64,000 nt of DNA from Actinomycetospora lutea (lineage in GTDB: Bacteria; Actinomycetota; Actinomycetes; Mycobacteriales; Pseudonocardiaceae), in contig NZ_JAQZAL010000016.1 of the NCBI RefSeq assembly GCF_028737205.1, positions 96,342 to 160,341 on the forward strand. The letters are read 5' to 3'. Positions 9,187-19,800 of this stretch are shown piece after piece. Position 1 is the first letter of the stretch, and each line of letters opens with the position of its first letter. The translations under genes and the position numbers were made by a program. A model generated the notes under the pieces. The model ran no database searches. It was not told the DNA's origin and saw only the letters and a program-made list of their open reading frames with translations.

Positions 9187-10146
9187 CTACGAGCTGCGCT
9201 TCGCGACCTCCTCGGAGAGCTGCGGGCTGATCGAGAACAGGTCACCCACGACACCGAAGTCGGCGATCTCGAAGATCGGGGCCTCGGGGTCCTTGTTCAC
9301 CGCGACGATCGTCTTCGAGGTCTGCATGCCGGCGCGGTGCTGGATCGCGCCGGAGATGCCGAGCGCGATGTAGAGCTGCGGCGACACCGTCTTGCCGGTC
9401 TGCCCCACCTGGAACTGGTTGGGGTAGTAGCCGGAGTCGACCGCGGCGCGCGAGGCGCCGACGGCGGCGTGCAGCGAGTCGGCGAGGGTCTCGACGACGT
9501 TGAAGTTCTCCGCCGAGCCGACGCCGCGGCCACCGGCGACGACGACGTTCGCCTCGGTGAGCTCGGGGCGGTCGCCGCCCACGATCGGGGCGCGGTTGGA
9601 CACCTTGCCCGACGTCGCCTCGTCGATCGCCGGGAGGTCGATGTTCTCCTGCGTGCCGGCGCCGGCCTGCTCCTCGATCTCGATGGAGCCGGCGCGCCAC
9701 GAGATCACCGCGGTGTCGGTGGTCGCGCGGGACTGCACGGTGAAGGCGCCACCGAAGATCGAGTGGGTGCCCTCGCGCTGGCCGTCGATCTCGACGAGGT
9801 CGTTGAGCCAGCCGGAGTTGGTGCGCACGGCCAGGCGGCCGGCGACCTCGCGGCCGTCGGCGCCCGCCGCGATCAGCACGGCCGGCGGGGAGACCCGCTC
9901 GACCAGCGCGGCGAGCGCGTCGACCTGCGGGGTCGAGAGGTAGTTCACGGCGTCGTCGGACTCGGCGACGTAGACCTTCTCCGCACCGTGCGCCGCGAGG
10001 CCCTCGGCGAGCTTCGCCGCGGTGCCCGGCGTGCCGACGACGACGGCCGACGGCTCGCCCAGGCGGCGGGCGGCCGTGAGCATCTCGTAGGTGTTCTTCT
10101 TGATCTCCCCGTCGACGTGGTCGACGAGGACCAGGACCTCAGCCAT
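9187..10146 (-). CDS. etfA: Electron transfer flavoprotein alpha subunit
   Basis: This 319-residue protein starts [23 protein letters not shown]. Its C-terminal FAD-binding domain carries [38 protein letters not shown] and [17 protein letters not shown]. With EtfB it accepts electrons from acyl-CoA and other dehydrogenases and passes them to the respiratory chain. It is 27 bases downstream of etfB in one operon. It matches Rv3028c in position and family. Confidence 0.97.
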   Translation of the reverse strand: MAEVLVLVDHVDGEIKKNTYEMLTAARRLGEPSAVVVGTPGTAAKLAEGLAAHGAEKVYVAESDDAVNYLSTPQVDALAALVERVSPPAVLIAAGADGREVAGRLAVRTNSGWLNDLVEIDGQREGTHSIFGGAFTVQSRATTDTAVISWRAGSIEIEEQAGAGTQENIDLPAIDEATSGKVSNRAPIVGGDRPELTEANVVVAGGRGVGSAENFNVVETLADSLHAAVGASRAAVDSGYYPNQFQVGQTGKTVSPQLYIALGISGAIQHRAGMQTSKTIVAVNKDPEAPIFEIADFGVVGDLFSISPQLSEEVAKRSS

Positions 10147-10173
10147 GGGTTCTCCTCTTCGTGTCGGGGGTGA

Positions 10174-10956
10174 TCAGATGAGCTTCTGGCCCACGAGGAA
10201 CTCGGCGATCTTCGCGCCGCCGTCGCCCTCGTCCTCGACCTTCTGGCCGCCGGACTTGGGCGGGCGCGGGGCGAACGAGTCGACCTGCGAGAGCGAGCCC
10301 GCGAGGCCGACCTCGCTGGCGTCGAGGCCGAGGTCGGCGATGCCGATGGCGCTCACCGGCTTCTTCTTCGCGGCCATGATCCCCTTGAACGAGGGGTAGC
10401 GCGGCTCGTTGATCTTCTCGCCGACGCTCACGACGGCGGGCAGCGCCGAGGTGACGTCGCACGTGCCCTCGTCGGTCTCGCGCTTCACGCTCGCGGTGCC
10501 GTTCTCGACGGTCAGCGCGTTGGCGTGGGTCAGCGACGGCCAGCCGAGGACCTCGCCGAGCATGGCGGCCATGGCGCCGCTGCGGCCGTCGGTGGCCTCG
10601 TTGCCGGCGAGCACCAGGTCGACGTCGCCGACGGTGCCGATCGCCTTGGCGAGCACCTTGGCGGTGGTCACGGCGTCCGAGCCGTGCAGCGCCTCGTCGT
10701 TGACGTGGACGGCCTTGTCCGCGCCCATCGAGAGGGCCTTGCGGATGGCGTCGGTGGCGCGGTCGGGGCCGACGGTGAGCACCGTGACCTCGGCGTCGCC
10801 CGACTCCTTGATCTTGAGCGCCTCCTCGACGGCGCGCTCGTTGATCTCGTCGAGCACCGCGTCGGAGGACGCGCGGTCGAGCGTCTTGTCGGCGTCGGAG
10901 AGGGTGCGCTCCGACCAGGTGTCCGGCACCTGCTTGATCAGCACGACGATGTTCAT
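10174..10956 (-). CDS. etfB: Electron transfer flavoprotein beta subunit
   Basis: This 260-residue protein begins MNIVVLIKQVPDTWSERTL and contains the family segments LAGNEATDGRSGAMAAMLGEVLGWPSLTHA and LPAVVSVGEKINEPRYPSFKGIMAAKKKPV. It forms the AMP-binding half of the EtfAB heterodimer and is the first gene of the operon. Its upstream region carries repeated operator-like sites (see 11004-11136). It corresponds to Rv3029c. Confidence 0.97.
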   Translation of the reverse strand: MNIVVLIKQVPDTWSERTLSDADKTLDRASSDAVLDEINERAVEEALKIKESGDAEVTVLTVGPDRATDAIRKALSMGADKAVHVNDEALHGSDAVTTAKVLAKAIGTVGDVDLVLAGNEATDGRSGAMAAMLGEVLGWPSLTHANALTVENGTASVKRETDEGTCDVTSALPAVVSVGEKINEPRYPSFKGIMAAKKKPVSAIGIADLGLDASEVGLAGSLSQVDSFAPRPPKSGGQKVEDEGDGGAKIAEFLVGQKLI

Positions 10957-11003
10957 GGGCCTTCTGCGACCTCCTGTGCTCGCATCCGTCCCGGAGGACG
11001 TTG

Positions 11004-11136
11004 TTACCGCTCAGTAAGGTACCGATGGGTAACTTACCTTCTGTCCTGACTCTCCCACGCCCCGTGCCCGGTGGCAGCGTGGCGTATGCCTCTCTTGTTA
11101 CTCATCAGTAGGGTGTAGACCCCTACTCAGCGGTAA
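11004..11136. promoter_or_regulatory. Three operator-like palindromes upstream of etfB
   Basis: TTACCGCTCAGTAA (11004-11017), TTACTCATCAGTAG (11098-11111) and CTACTCAGCGGTAA (11123-11136, i.e. TTACCGCTGAGTAG on the other strand) share the pattern TTAC-N6-AGTA(A/G). They lie in the 258-base space between the divergent etfB and small-protein genes. The spacing and symmetry suit a dimeric regulator of the TetR type, probably controlling etfBA. The regulator is not identifiable here. No gene is seen in this gap. Confidence 0.55.
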
Positions 11137-11214
11137 CTCCGTGGCGCCCGATTCGGGCGATAACCTGGGGGTATGAGGGGTGGACAGCCCACCCCGCCGC
11201 ACCAGGGAGTCGTC

Positions 11215-11385
11215 GTGCCCGGTCTGTTCTCGAAGATCCAGGAGTTCCTGCGCAGCCCGCAGGGCAAGAAGTACACCGACCAGGCCAAGCGCTACGCGCA
11301 GGACCCGAAGAACCGCCAGAAGGCGCAGGACGCACTGAACAAGTTCCGCGGCAAGGGCGGCGGGCAGGGCGGCGGCCACCACTAG
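11215..11385 (+). CDS. Small basic conserved actinobacterial protein
   Basis: This 56-residue lysine- and arginine-rich protein (PGLFSKIQEFLRSPQGKK then QAKRYAQDPKNRQKAQDALNKFRGKGG) ends in a Gly/His-rich tail. The GTG is chosen because an AGGGAG lies 5 bases upstream; an ATG at 11173 would add 14 residues. It looks like an amphipathic, possibly nucleic-acid-binding protein. It is divergent from etfB and convergent with the MFS gene, ending 3 bases from it. Function unknown. Confidence 0.6.
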   Translation: MPGLFSKIQEFLRSPQGKKYTDQAKRYAQDPKNRQKAQDALNKFRGKGGGQGGGHH

Positions 11386-11388
11386 GCG

Positions 11389-12816
11389 CTAGGAGCGCTG
11401 CCCCGCCGCCGGCGCGCGGCGGGGCAGCCTCGCCGCGCCGATGACCGCGACGAGGCAGAAGCCGAGCGTCCACCAGAACGTGTCGGCGAACGCCAGGGCG
11501 ATCCCCGGCTCGCCCAGCGGGGCGCGCGCCGCGAGCCGGCTCTGCAGGATCACGGCGAGCACCGCTGTGCCGACCGACCCGCCGAGCGTGTTGAGCAGGT
11601 TGAGCGCGCTCGCCGCCCGTGGCAGCTGGGCGTGCGGCATCGACGAGTACACGAGGCTCATCACCGGCGCGCCGATCATGCCCAGCCCCAGGCCCCGCAC
11701 GAGCATCGAGGCCACGATGAGCGGCTCGGGCGGCACGCTGCCCAGCTGCGTGAACAGCACGGTGCCCAGGGCGATCAGCCCGATCCCGGTGAGCACCAGG
11801 GTGCGCGGCGCGACCCTGTCCACCGTGCGGTTGGTGACGACCGAGCCGAGCGCGGCGCCGACGCCCTGCGGGGCGAGAAGGAGGCCGGCCGCGAACGGGG
11901 TCAGCCCGCGCCCGATCTGGAAGTACAGCGGCAGCAGGAACATCGCGCCGTAGACCGAGGCGCCCAGCACGATCAGCGCGGCCGCCGCCGCCCCGAACGG
12001 CGGCCGGGTGAACAGCCGCAGGTCGATCAGCGGCACCCCGCGGGTGCGCAGCGCGTGCACGGCGTAGAGCGCGAGCATCACCACGCCGACGAGGCCGACG
12101 AGCACCGGGGCGGAGGTCAGCGGCCGGCCGTTGCCGAGCTCGGTGAGCCCGAGGACGAGCACCGCGAGTCCCGGCGGGAGCAGCGCGGCCCCCAGCACGT
12201 CGAACGTCGTGCCCGCCGCGGCGGGCGGGTTGGGCGCCACGAACTTCCACGCCAGCAGGGCGGCGACGAGGCCGATCGGGAGGTTGACCCAGAAGAGCCA
12301 GGTCCAGTCGGCCACCGCGAGGATCGACCCGCCGATCACCGGCCCGAACACCGGCGAGAGCAGCGGGATGACGCCGACGATGCTGATGACGCGCCCGATG
12401 CGCTTCGGGCCGGCCGCCCGCGCGACCAGGGCCTGACCGACCGGCGGGAGCAGCCCGCCGCCGAGTCCCTGGATCACCCGGAACACGATCAGGCTCGCCG
12501 TCGACCAGGCCAGCGCGCACAGCAGGGACCCGGCGAGGAACAGGACCACCGCGCCGATCCAGGTCCGGCGCCCGCCGAACCGGTCGACGATCCAGCCGGA
12601 CGAGGGCACGGCCAGGGTCACGGCCAGCAGGTACGCCGTCGTCACCCACTGGATCTCGGTGACCGACGCCCCGAACTCCCGGGCCAGGGTGTCGATGCCG
12701 ACGTTCACGATCGTCGCGTCGAGCGTCGCCATGAACGTGCCGAGCACCAGCACGAACGCGGTGCGCAGCAGCGGGCCGTCGATCTCGGTCGGCGGCTCGG
12801 TGTCGGACGCGGTCAC
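11389..12816 (-). CDS. MFS drug/siderophore exporter, DHA2 (EmrB/QacA) family
   Basis: This 475-residue membrane protein has the length and hydrophobic pattern of 14-helix DHA2 transporters. It includes the motif A-like loop GWIVDRFGGRR and an N-terminal FVLVLGTFMATLDATIVNVG helix typical of the subfamily. Its promoter shares an iron-box-like palindrome with the divergent siderophore-interacting protein gene. A role in siderophore export is therefore plausible, particularly as the dedicated ABC exporter nearby appears broken. Multidrug export is the alternative. Confidence 0.88.
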   Translation of the reverse strand: MTASDTEPPTEIDGPLLRTAFVLVLGTFMATLDATIVNVGIDTLAREFGASVTEIQWVTTAYLLAVTLAVPSSGWIVDRFGGRRTWIGAVVLFLAGSLLCALAWSTASLIVFRVIQGLGGGLLPPVGQALVARAAGPKRIGRVISIVGVIPLLSPVFGPVIGGSILAVADWTWLFWVNLPIGLVAALLAWKFVAPNPPAAAGTTFDVLGAALLPPGLAVLVLGLTELGNGRPLTSAPVLVGLVGVVMLALYAVHALRTRGVPLIDLRLFTRPPFGAAAAALIVLGASVYGAMFLLPLYFQIGRGLTPFAAGLLLAPQGVGAALGSVVTNRTVDRVAPRTLVLTGIGLIALGTVLFTQLGSVPPEPLIVASMLVRGLGLGMIGAPVMSLVYSSMPHAQLPRAASALNLLNTLGGSVGTAVLAVILQSRLAARAPLGEPGIALAFADTFWWTLGFCLVAVIGAARLPRRAPAAGQRS

Positions 12817-12840
12817 GGGTCCTCCGGGTCTCGGGGCACT

Positions 12841-12856
12841 CTAAGGGTTGCCTAAC
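12841..12856. promoter_or_regulatory. Iron box (IdeR/DmdR-type) between MFS exporter and SIP genes
   Basis: CTAAGGGTTGCCTAAC approximates the actinobacterial iron box, consensus TTAGGTTAGGCTAACCTAA. It sits 25 bases upstream of the MFS start and 62 upstream of the SIP start, so one site could repress both under iron sufficiency. Confidence 0.65.
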
Positions 12857-12917
12857 AACCGGGCGTCGGGCTGTGGCAGGGTCGGCGCTGATCGATCCGA
12901 CCGAGGAGGAGCTGCCC

Positions 12918-13826
12918 ATGGACCGGGACCGACCCCGGGAGCGCGTCGCGGAGGCCCGGCGGGGCGAGGGGGGCGCCAAGGTGCCCTACCCGATCCGCAT
13001 CCGCCGCCTCGAGGTCACCGGGACGCGCCGGGTCGGTCCGGCGATGCTGCGCCTGACCCTGGGCGGGCCCGAGCTCGCGGGCTTCGAGAGCCACAGCGTC
13101 GTCGACGAGCACGTGAAGCTGGTCTTCCCCGACCCCGACGGCGGGCTGCGGGTGCCCGAGCAGAACGGCCTCATGCTCTCCTGGCCGAAGCCGATGCCGC
13201 CGACCCGTGACTACACGGTGCGCCGCCACGACCCGGTCGCCGGCGAGCTCGACCTGGACGTCGTGCTGCACCCCGGCGGGCTCGCCGCGGGGTGGGCGTC
13301 GCGCGTCGGGCCCGGCGAGCCGGTGTGGGTCGCCGGGCCGCCCGCGGGCCTGGCCGTGCCCGAGCACTACGACCGCTACCTGCTCGCCGGCGACACGACC
13401 GCGCTGCCGGCGATCGCGCGCTGGGTCGAGAACATGCCCCGGTCGGCGCGCGGGTGGGTGTTCGTCGAGGTCGCCGACGCCACCGAGGAGGTCGACCTCG
13501 GCGCGCCCGCGGGCGTCGCGGTGACCTGGCTGCACCGCGACGGGGTCGCGGCGGGGCGCAGCGACGTGCTGGCACGCGCGGTGTTCGCCGTCGCCGTGCC
13601 CCCCGGCGAGTCGGTGTACGTGTGGATCGCCGGCGAGGCCGGGTCGATCAAGCCGCTGCGGCGCTGGGTGCGCGACGACCTGCGCCTCGCGCGGTCCGAC
13701 GTGTCGATCACCGGGTACTGGAAGCTCGGCCTGTCGATGTTCGACGAGGACCACAACCCCGGTGACGGGGAGGCTCACGGCCACGGGCACGGGCACGACG
13801 AGGAGCCCGCGGCCGTCCCGCACTGA
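12918..13826 (+). CDS. Siderophore-interacting protein (FAD-dependent ferric-siderophore reductase)
   Basis: This 302-residue protein belongs to the SIP/ViuB family. The FAD-binding domain contains RDYTVRR (the RxYTxR flavin motif), and the C-terminal NAD(P)H-binding SIP domain contains LLAGDTTALPAIARWVE and YVWIAGEAGSIKPLRRWVRDDL. It would reduce ferric siderophore in the cytoplasm to release iron. The ATG has a GAGGAGGA 8 bases upstream. The C-terminus is rich in His and Gly. It is convergent with the NRPS, 4 bases away. Confidence 0.95.
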   Translation: MDRDRPRERVAEARRGEGGAKVPYPIRIRRLEVTGTRRVGPAMLRLTLGGPELAGFESHSVVDEHVKLVFPDPDGGLRVPEQNGLMLSWPKPMPPTRDYTVRRHDPVAGELDLDVVLHPGGLAAGWASRVGPGEPVWVAGPPAGLAVPEHYDRYLLAGDTTALPAIARWVENMPRSARGWVFVEVADATEEVDLGAPAGVAVTWLHRDGVAAGRSDVLARAVFAVAVPPGESVYVWIAGEAGSIKPLRRWVRDDLRLARSDVSITGYWKLGLSMFDEDHNPGDGEAHGHGHGHDEEPAAVPH

Positions 13827-13830
13827 CCGC

Positions 13831-16800
13831 TCACGCCAGCGCCCGCGCGACGACCGGCCCGATCGCGGCCCAGCCCCGCGGCGCCACTATCGCCGCGTGG
13901 TCGCCCTCGACGTGGTGCGCGACGATGCGCTCGGCGCCGACCAGCTCCCGCCAGGCCGCGGCCAGCTGCGCGCCGTCCCCCTCGGCACCCTGCGCGGCCG
14001 CGAACAGGGTGAGGACCCCGTCGTACCGCGGCGCGTGCGAGGCGCTCCGGATCGCGACCGTCTGCTCGACCGCGGCCCGCACGGTCTCGACGAGCTCCGG
14101 CGCCTCCTGGGCGGCCCCGGGCGGCAGGGCCGCGCGCAGCTCCGCCTCGACGGCGTCGGCGTCCGGACCCCGACCGTCCGCGCGCTCGGCGGCCAGCGGG
14201 CCGGAGTCGATCAGCCCGGTGAACGCGACCTCCTCCCCCGCCGCGACGAGCTGCGCGGCGAGCGCGTGCACGACGTTGCCGCCGAACGAGTAGCCCAGCA
14301 GGTGGTACGGCCCCGCGGGCTGGATCCCGCGGATCGTGCCCAGGTACTCCGCCGCGAGCTCGTCGATCGTCGGGGCGGTGACCGCCGCCCCGTCCAGCGA
14401 GGGCAGCTGCAGCCCGATCACCGGGCGGTCGGCGGGCAGCTCGCGCACGAGCCCGGTGAACACCGTCGCGAACCCGCCGGCGGGGTGCACGCAGAACAGC
14501 GGGGCGGCGGTGCCCGCGCGGCGCAGCGGCAGCACGTGGGAGCGCGGGAGGTCCAGCGCGGCGGGACGGTCGTCGCCCGGCGGGCCGACCGTCGCGCGCG
14601 CCGCGATCCCGGCGACGGTGCCGCCCTCGAGCACGTCGCGCACCGACAGCTCGACTCCGCGGCGCCGGGCCCGCGAGACCAGGGCGAGCGAGACGATGCT
14701 GTCGCCGCCGACGTCGACGAACTCGTCGTCGAGCTCGACGGCGTCGTTCTCCAGCACCTCGCGCAGCACGCCCAGCAGCACCGACTCGGCGGGCGTGCTC
14801 GGCGCCCGCGACGGCGTCGCGCCGTGCTCGGGGGCCGGCAGCGCGCCGCGGTCGAGCTTCCCGCTCGGCCCCAGCGGCAGGCGGTCGAGCGCCACGAGCG
14901 CGGTGGGCACCATCGCGGTCGGCAGCACGGCCGCGAGGTCCGCGCGCAGCGCCGCGGGGTCGATCTGCGCCCCGTCGACGGGGACGACATAGCCGACGAG
15001 GCGGTCGTCGCGAATGTCGACGACCCCCGCGCGCACGGCGGGATGGCGGGCCAGGGCGGCCTCGATCTCGGCGGGCTCGATGCGCACGCCGCGGACCTTC
15101 ACCTGGTCGTCGGTGCGACCCAGGTAGACGAGCTGGCCGTCGGCGCGCCGGCGCACGCGGTCGCCGGTGCGGTACATCCGCTCGCCGGGCGGGCCGAAGG
15201 GGTCGGCGACGAAGGCGCCGGCGGTCTGGCCGGGCAGGCCGAGGTAGCCGCGCGCCAGGCCGGGCCCGGCGAGGTAGAGCTCGCCGACCATGTCGATGCC
15301 GACCGGCCGCAGCCCGCTGCCGAGCACGTAGGCGCGCACGTCCGGATCGGGCCGCCCGATCGGCAGCGTGCCCTCGTCGGTGTCCAGGGCCGGCTCGGCG
15401 GGGTCGTAGCGCCAGGTCACCGCGTTGATCGTGACCTCGGTCGGGCCGTAGGCGTTGAACAGCGCCCGCCGCCCGTCGCCCCAGCGACGCGCCAGCGCGG
15501 GGTCGAGCCGCTCGGCGCCGACGACCATGAAGACGTCCGGGTCGACCTGCGCGTCGGCGGGCATCGCGGCGAGGAACGACGGGAGCAGGTTGAGGCCGGT
15601 CACCCGGTGCTCGGCGGCGTAGTCGAGCAGTTCGGGACCGGGCAGCCGCACCTCCTCGGGCGCGATGACCGACGTCCCGCCCGAGAGCAGGGGCAGCATC
15701 ATCTGCCAGACCGCGACGTCGAAGCCGGTCGACGCGAAGTGCAGGTAGCGCTCCTCCCCGACGCCGACGACGTCCTCCTGCAGCGCGACCAGGCCCGGGA
15801 AGCCGCTGTGGCTCACCGCGACGCCCTTCGGCCGGCCCGTGGTGCCCGAGGTGTAGATGACGTAGGCCAGCGCGTCCGCGGTCAGGCCGCGGCGGGCGTC
15901 GACGGGGTCCGTGTCCTCGTGGGGGCCCGGCCCCTCGAGCAGCTCCGGGTCGTCGAGGCGCAGCACGGGGACGTCGTCGGCGACGGGCAGCCCGGCGTGC
16001 ACGGCGGCGGTGGTCACGGCCGCGACGGCGTGCGCGTCGCCGACCATGTACTCGAGGCGCTCGCGGGGGTGGTCGGGGTCCATCGGCACGTAGACCGCGC
16101 CGGCCTTGAAGATCCCGAACACGGCCACGACCATCTCCACGTCGCGGCGCAGCAGCACCGCGACGGGCTGCTCGGGCCGCACGCCGCGGGCGAGCAGGGC
16201 GTGCGCGAGACGGTCGGCGCGCCGGTCGAGCTCGGCGTAGGTCAGCACACGGTCGCGGCACTCCACCGCGGCCTGGTCGGGCCGGCGGCGGACCTGGGCG
16301 GCGAACTCCTCGAGGCAGCCGGCGCGCACGCGGTGGCGCGCGACGTGCTCGGTCCCGGCCGCCAGCACCGCGGCCTCCTGCTCCGGCTCGAGCAGGCGCA
16401 GCCGCGACACCGCCCGGTCGGGGTGGTCGACCATGTCGCGCAGCAGGGTGCGCAGCCGCTCGCCGATGTCGCGCACGGCGGCGTCGTCGAACGCCGAGGG
16501 CTGGTAGCCGAAGCGCAGGACGATGCGCTGCTCGGGCAGCACCACGATGTTCAGCGGGTAGTGGGTGCCGTCGTCGGTGTCCACGCCGTCCAGCTGCACG
16601 CCCGGCGCCAGCGTGACGCCGGTGCGCGCCGACATCGGCAGGTTCTCGGTGACGACCAGGGTGTCGAACAGGTCGCCCACCCCGACCGCCCGCTGCACCT
16701 CGGCGAGCCCGGCGTGGTGGTGGTCGGTCATGGCGACCGACTGCTCGTGCATGGCCGCGAGCACCTGCTCGGCGGTGTCGCGGTCGCGGTGGGTCAGGCG

Positions 16801-19800
16801 CACGACGACGGTGTTGCCGAGCTGGCCGATCATCGTCTCGATGCCGTCGACCTGCCCGGAGCGCCCCGAGACCGGGGTACCGAACAGCACGTCGTGGCGG
16901 CCGGTGAGCCGCGCGAGCAGCAGGCCCCAGGCGGTCTGCACGACCGTGGCCAGCGTGATCCCGCGCGCCCGGGCGAAGGCCCGCACGTCGTCGCTGAGCG
17001 CGCCGTCGAGCTCGAGCTGCCGGCGCGCGGGCCGCTCCAGGCCCGCGTTCCTCGCGGCGGGCGCGAGCCGTGTGCCCTCGTCGATGCCGGCCAGCTGCCG
17101 GCGCCACGCCGCGAGCGACGCGGCGCGGTCCTGGCGGGCGAGCCAGCGCAGGTAGTCGGTGACCGGGGCCGGGACGGGCGCCGGGGTGCCGCCACCGAGC
17201 TCGTCGTAGATCGCGAACAGCGTCCGGCACACCAGCGGCATCGACCAGCCGTCGAGCAGCGCGTGGTGGTTGGTGATCACGAGCCGGTGGTCCGCGGCGC
17301 CGAGCGTGAGCAGGACGAAGCGGATCAGCGGCGGGCGGGCCGGGTGCCAGGGGCGGTCCATCTCGGCGCGCGCCGCGGCGGCGACGGCCTGCTCGGCGTC
17401 GTCGCGGCCGGCCACGTCGACGTGTGCCCAGCCGAGCTCCACCTCCTCGGGCACGACCTGCACGACCTCGCCGGTGGCGGCGGTGGTCAGGGCGCTGCGC
17501 AGGGCGGGGCTGCGGCGCAGGAGCTCGGCGGCGGCGGCCTCGAGGCGCGCCGGGTCGATCTCACCGGTGAGGTGGTGCACGCCCTGCACGAGGTAGACCT
17601 CGGCGTCGGTGTCCTGCCGGGCGAGGCTGTGCACGGTGAGCCCGGCCTGCAGCGCCGTCGCCGGGAGGGCCTCGCGGATCGGGCCGTCGAAGTCGACGGC
17701 GGCCGGGTCGACGGTGACGTCCGGGAGCGCCTCGTGCTCCGTGCTGCGCCGCGCCAGCGTCGCCAGCGACGCCAGGTCCGGCGCCGCGAGCAGCTCGCGC
17801 GGGCGCAGCTCGAGCCCGTGCGCGCGCAGCCGCGAGCACACGGCGATCGCGGTGATGCTGTCGCCGCCGAGCCCCACGAAGTCGTCCTCCACCGCGACCC
17901 GCTCGAGGTCCAGGACGTCGGCGAGGACGCTGGCGAGCGCCTTCTCCGACGGGGTCTCCGCAGCGCGGCCGGAGCGGGCGCCGGCCGACGCCGGGAGCGC
18001 GCGGCGGTCGAGCTTCCCGCTGGTCGTGGTGGGCAGCTCGTCGAGCACCACCACCGCGGAGGGCACCATGTGCTCGGGCACCCGGGCGGCGAGGGCGCGC
18101 CGGACCCCGTCGGGCGTCACGGAGCCCACCTCGGGGCCGACCACGTAGCCGACCAGCTGCGGGCGGCCGGTGTCGGTGCGGACCAGGGCGGCCGCCGCGC
18201 GCACCCCGGGCAGGTCGGCGAGCTGCCCCTCGACCTCGCCGATCTCGATGCGATAGCCGCGGATCTTGACCTGGCCGTCGCCGCGGCCGAGGTAGTCGAG
18301 CCCGCGGCCCGGGACCCAGCGGGCGAGGTCGCCCGTGCGGTACATGCGCTCGCCGGGCGCGCCGTAGGGGTCGGCGAGGAACCGCTCGGCGGTCGTGCCC
18401 GGGTGGCCCAGGTAGCCCCGCGCCAGGTGCGGGCCGGCGAGGTAGAGCTCGCCGACCGCGCCGTGCGGCACGGGCTGGAGGGCGACGTCGAGCAGGTACA
18501 CCCGCGTGCCGGGCAGCCCGGTCCCGATGGTCGGGACGCCGGGCGTGAGCGGGGCGGCGGTGGCGTCGACGGAGGCCTCGGTCGGCCCGTAGACGTTGCG
18601 CGCGGGCACGCCGGCGTCGACGACGCGCGCCCACAGCGCGGGCGGGGTGGCCTCGCCGCCGAGGATCAGCAGCGCCGGCGGGTGCGCGCCGGTGAGCAGG
18701 CCCGAGTCGATCAGCTGCGTCGCCATCGAGGGCGTCGTGTCCACGACGTCGATCCCGTCGGCGCCGAAGGTCGCGAGCAGCTCCTCGGCGTCCCTGGTGA
18801 GGTCGGCGTCGTAGAGGTGCAGCTCGTGGCCGTGGAGCAGCCAGAGCAGCTGGTCGATCGAGGCGTCGAAGGCGAACGAGTAGGTGTGCGCGACGCGCAG
18901 GACACCGCGGCCGGCCAGCTCGGGCGCCGTCGCCGGGTGGTGCGCCAGCAGCCCGGACAGGCCCCCGGCGCGCACGAGCACGCCCTTGGGCCGGCCGGTC
19001 GAGCCGGAGGTGTAGATGACGTAGGCGAGCCGCTCGGGGGCGAGCGAGCGGTCGGCGGGCGGCGTCGCGGGGTGGGCGTCCGCCTCGGCGCGCAGCGCGT
19101 CGACGTCGACGGCCGCCTCGAGGGCCGATCCCGTGGCGACGACCAGCGCGGGCCGCGCGTCGGCGATCAGCTCGCGCAACCGCGCGGTGGGGTGCGCGAG
19201 GTCCAGCGGCAGGTAGGCGGCGCCGGCGTCGAGCGCCGCGAGGAGGGTGACGACGAGGTCGACCGAGCGCGGCAGGGCGACGGCCACCACGTCGTCGGTG
19301 CCGATCCCGCGCGCCCGCAGGGCCCGCGCGGTGCGGTGCACCCGGGCCGCCAGCTCGGCGGCGGTGAGCCGCTCGGCGCCGCAGACCAGGGCGGTGCGGT
19401 CCCCCCGCTCGGCGAGGCGGTCGATCGCCGTCGTCACGTCGTCGGGCGCCCCCGCCGCCGGGCCGGTCCAGTCCGCCAGCAGCTGCGCGCGCTCGTCGGC
19501 GCTGGTCAGCGCGACCGCGCCGACCGCCGGCGCCGCGGGCGCGGTCAGCGCGTCGACCACCCGCAGCAGCGAGTGCGCGCGCCACTCGACGCCGCGCTGG
19601 TCGGTGAGGCGGTCGTCGACCTCGAAGCCGAGGCGCAGCCCGCCGTCGGCGGTGGGCGTCGCGGTGAGCTCGTAGTCCTGGGGCGGGCCGCCGGCGACGT
19701 TGCGCATGACGCCGGTGGAGCCCGCGAAGTCGATCGTGTAGTCGAAGGCCTTGAGGTTGATCCCGCCCAGCAGCATCCCGCCGAGCCCGGGAACGCCCAG

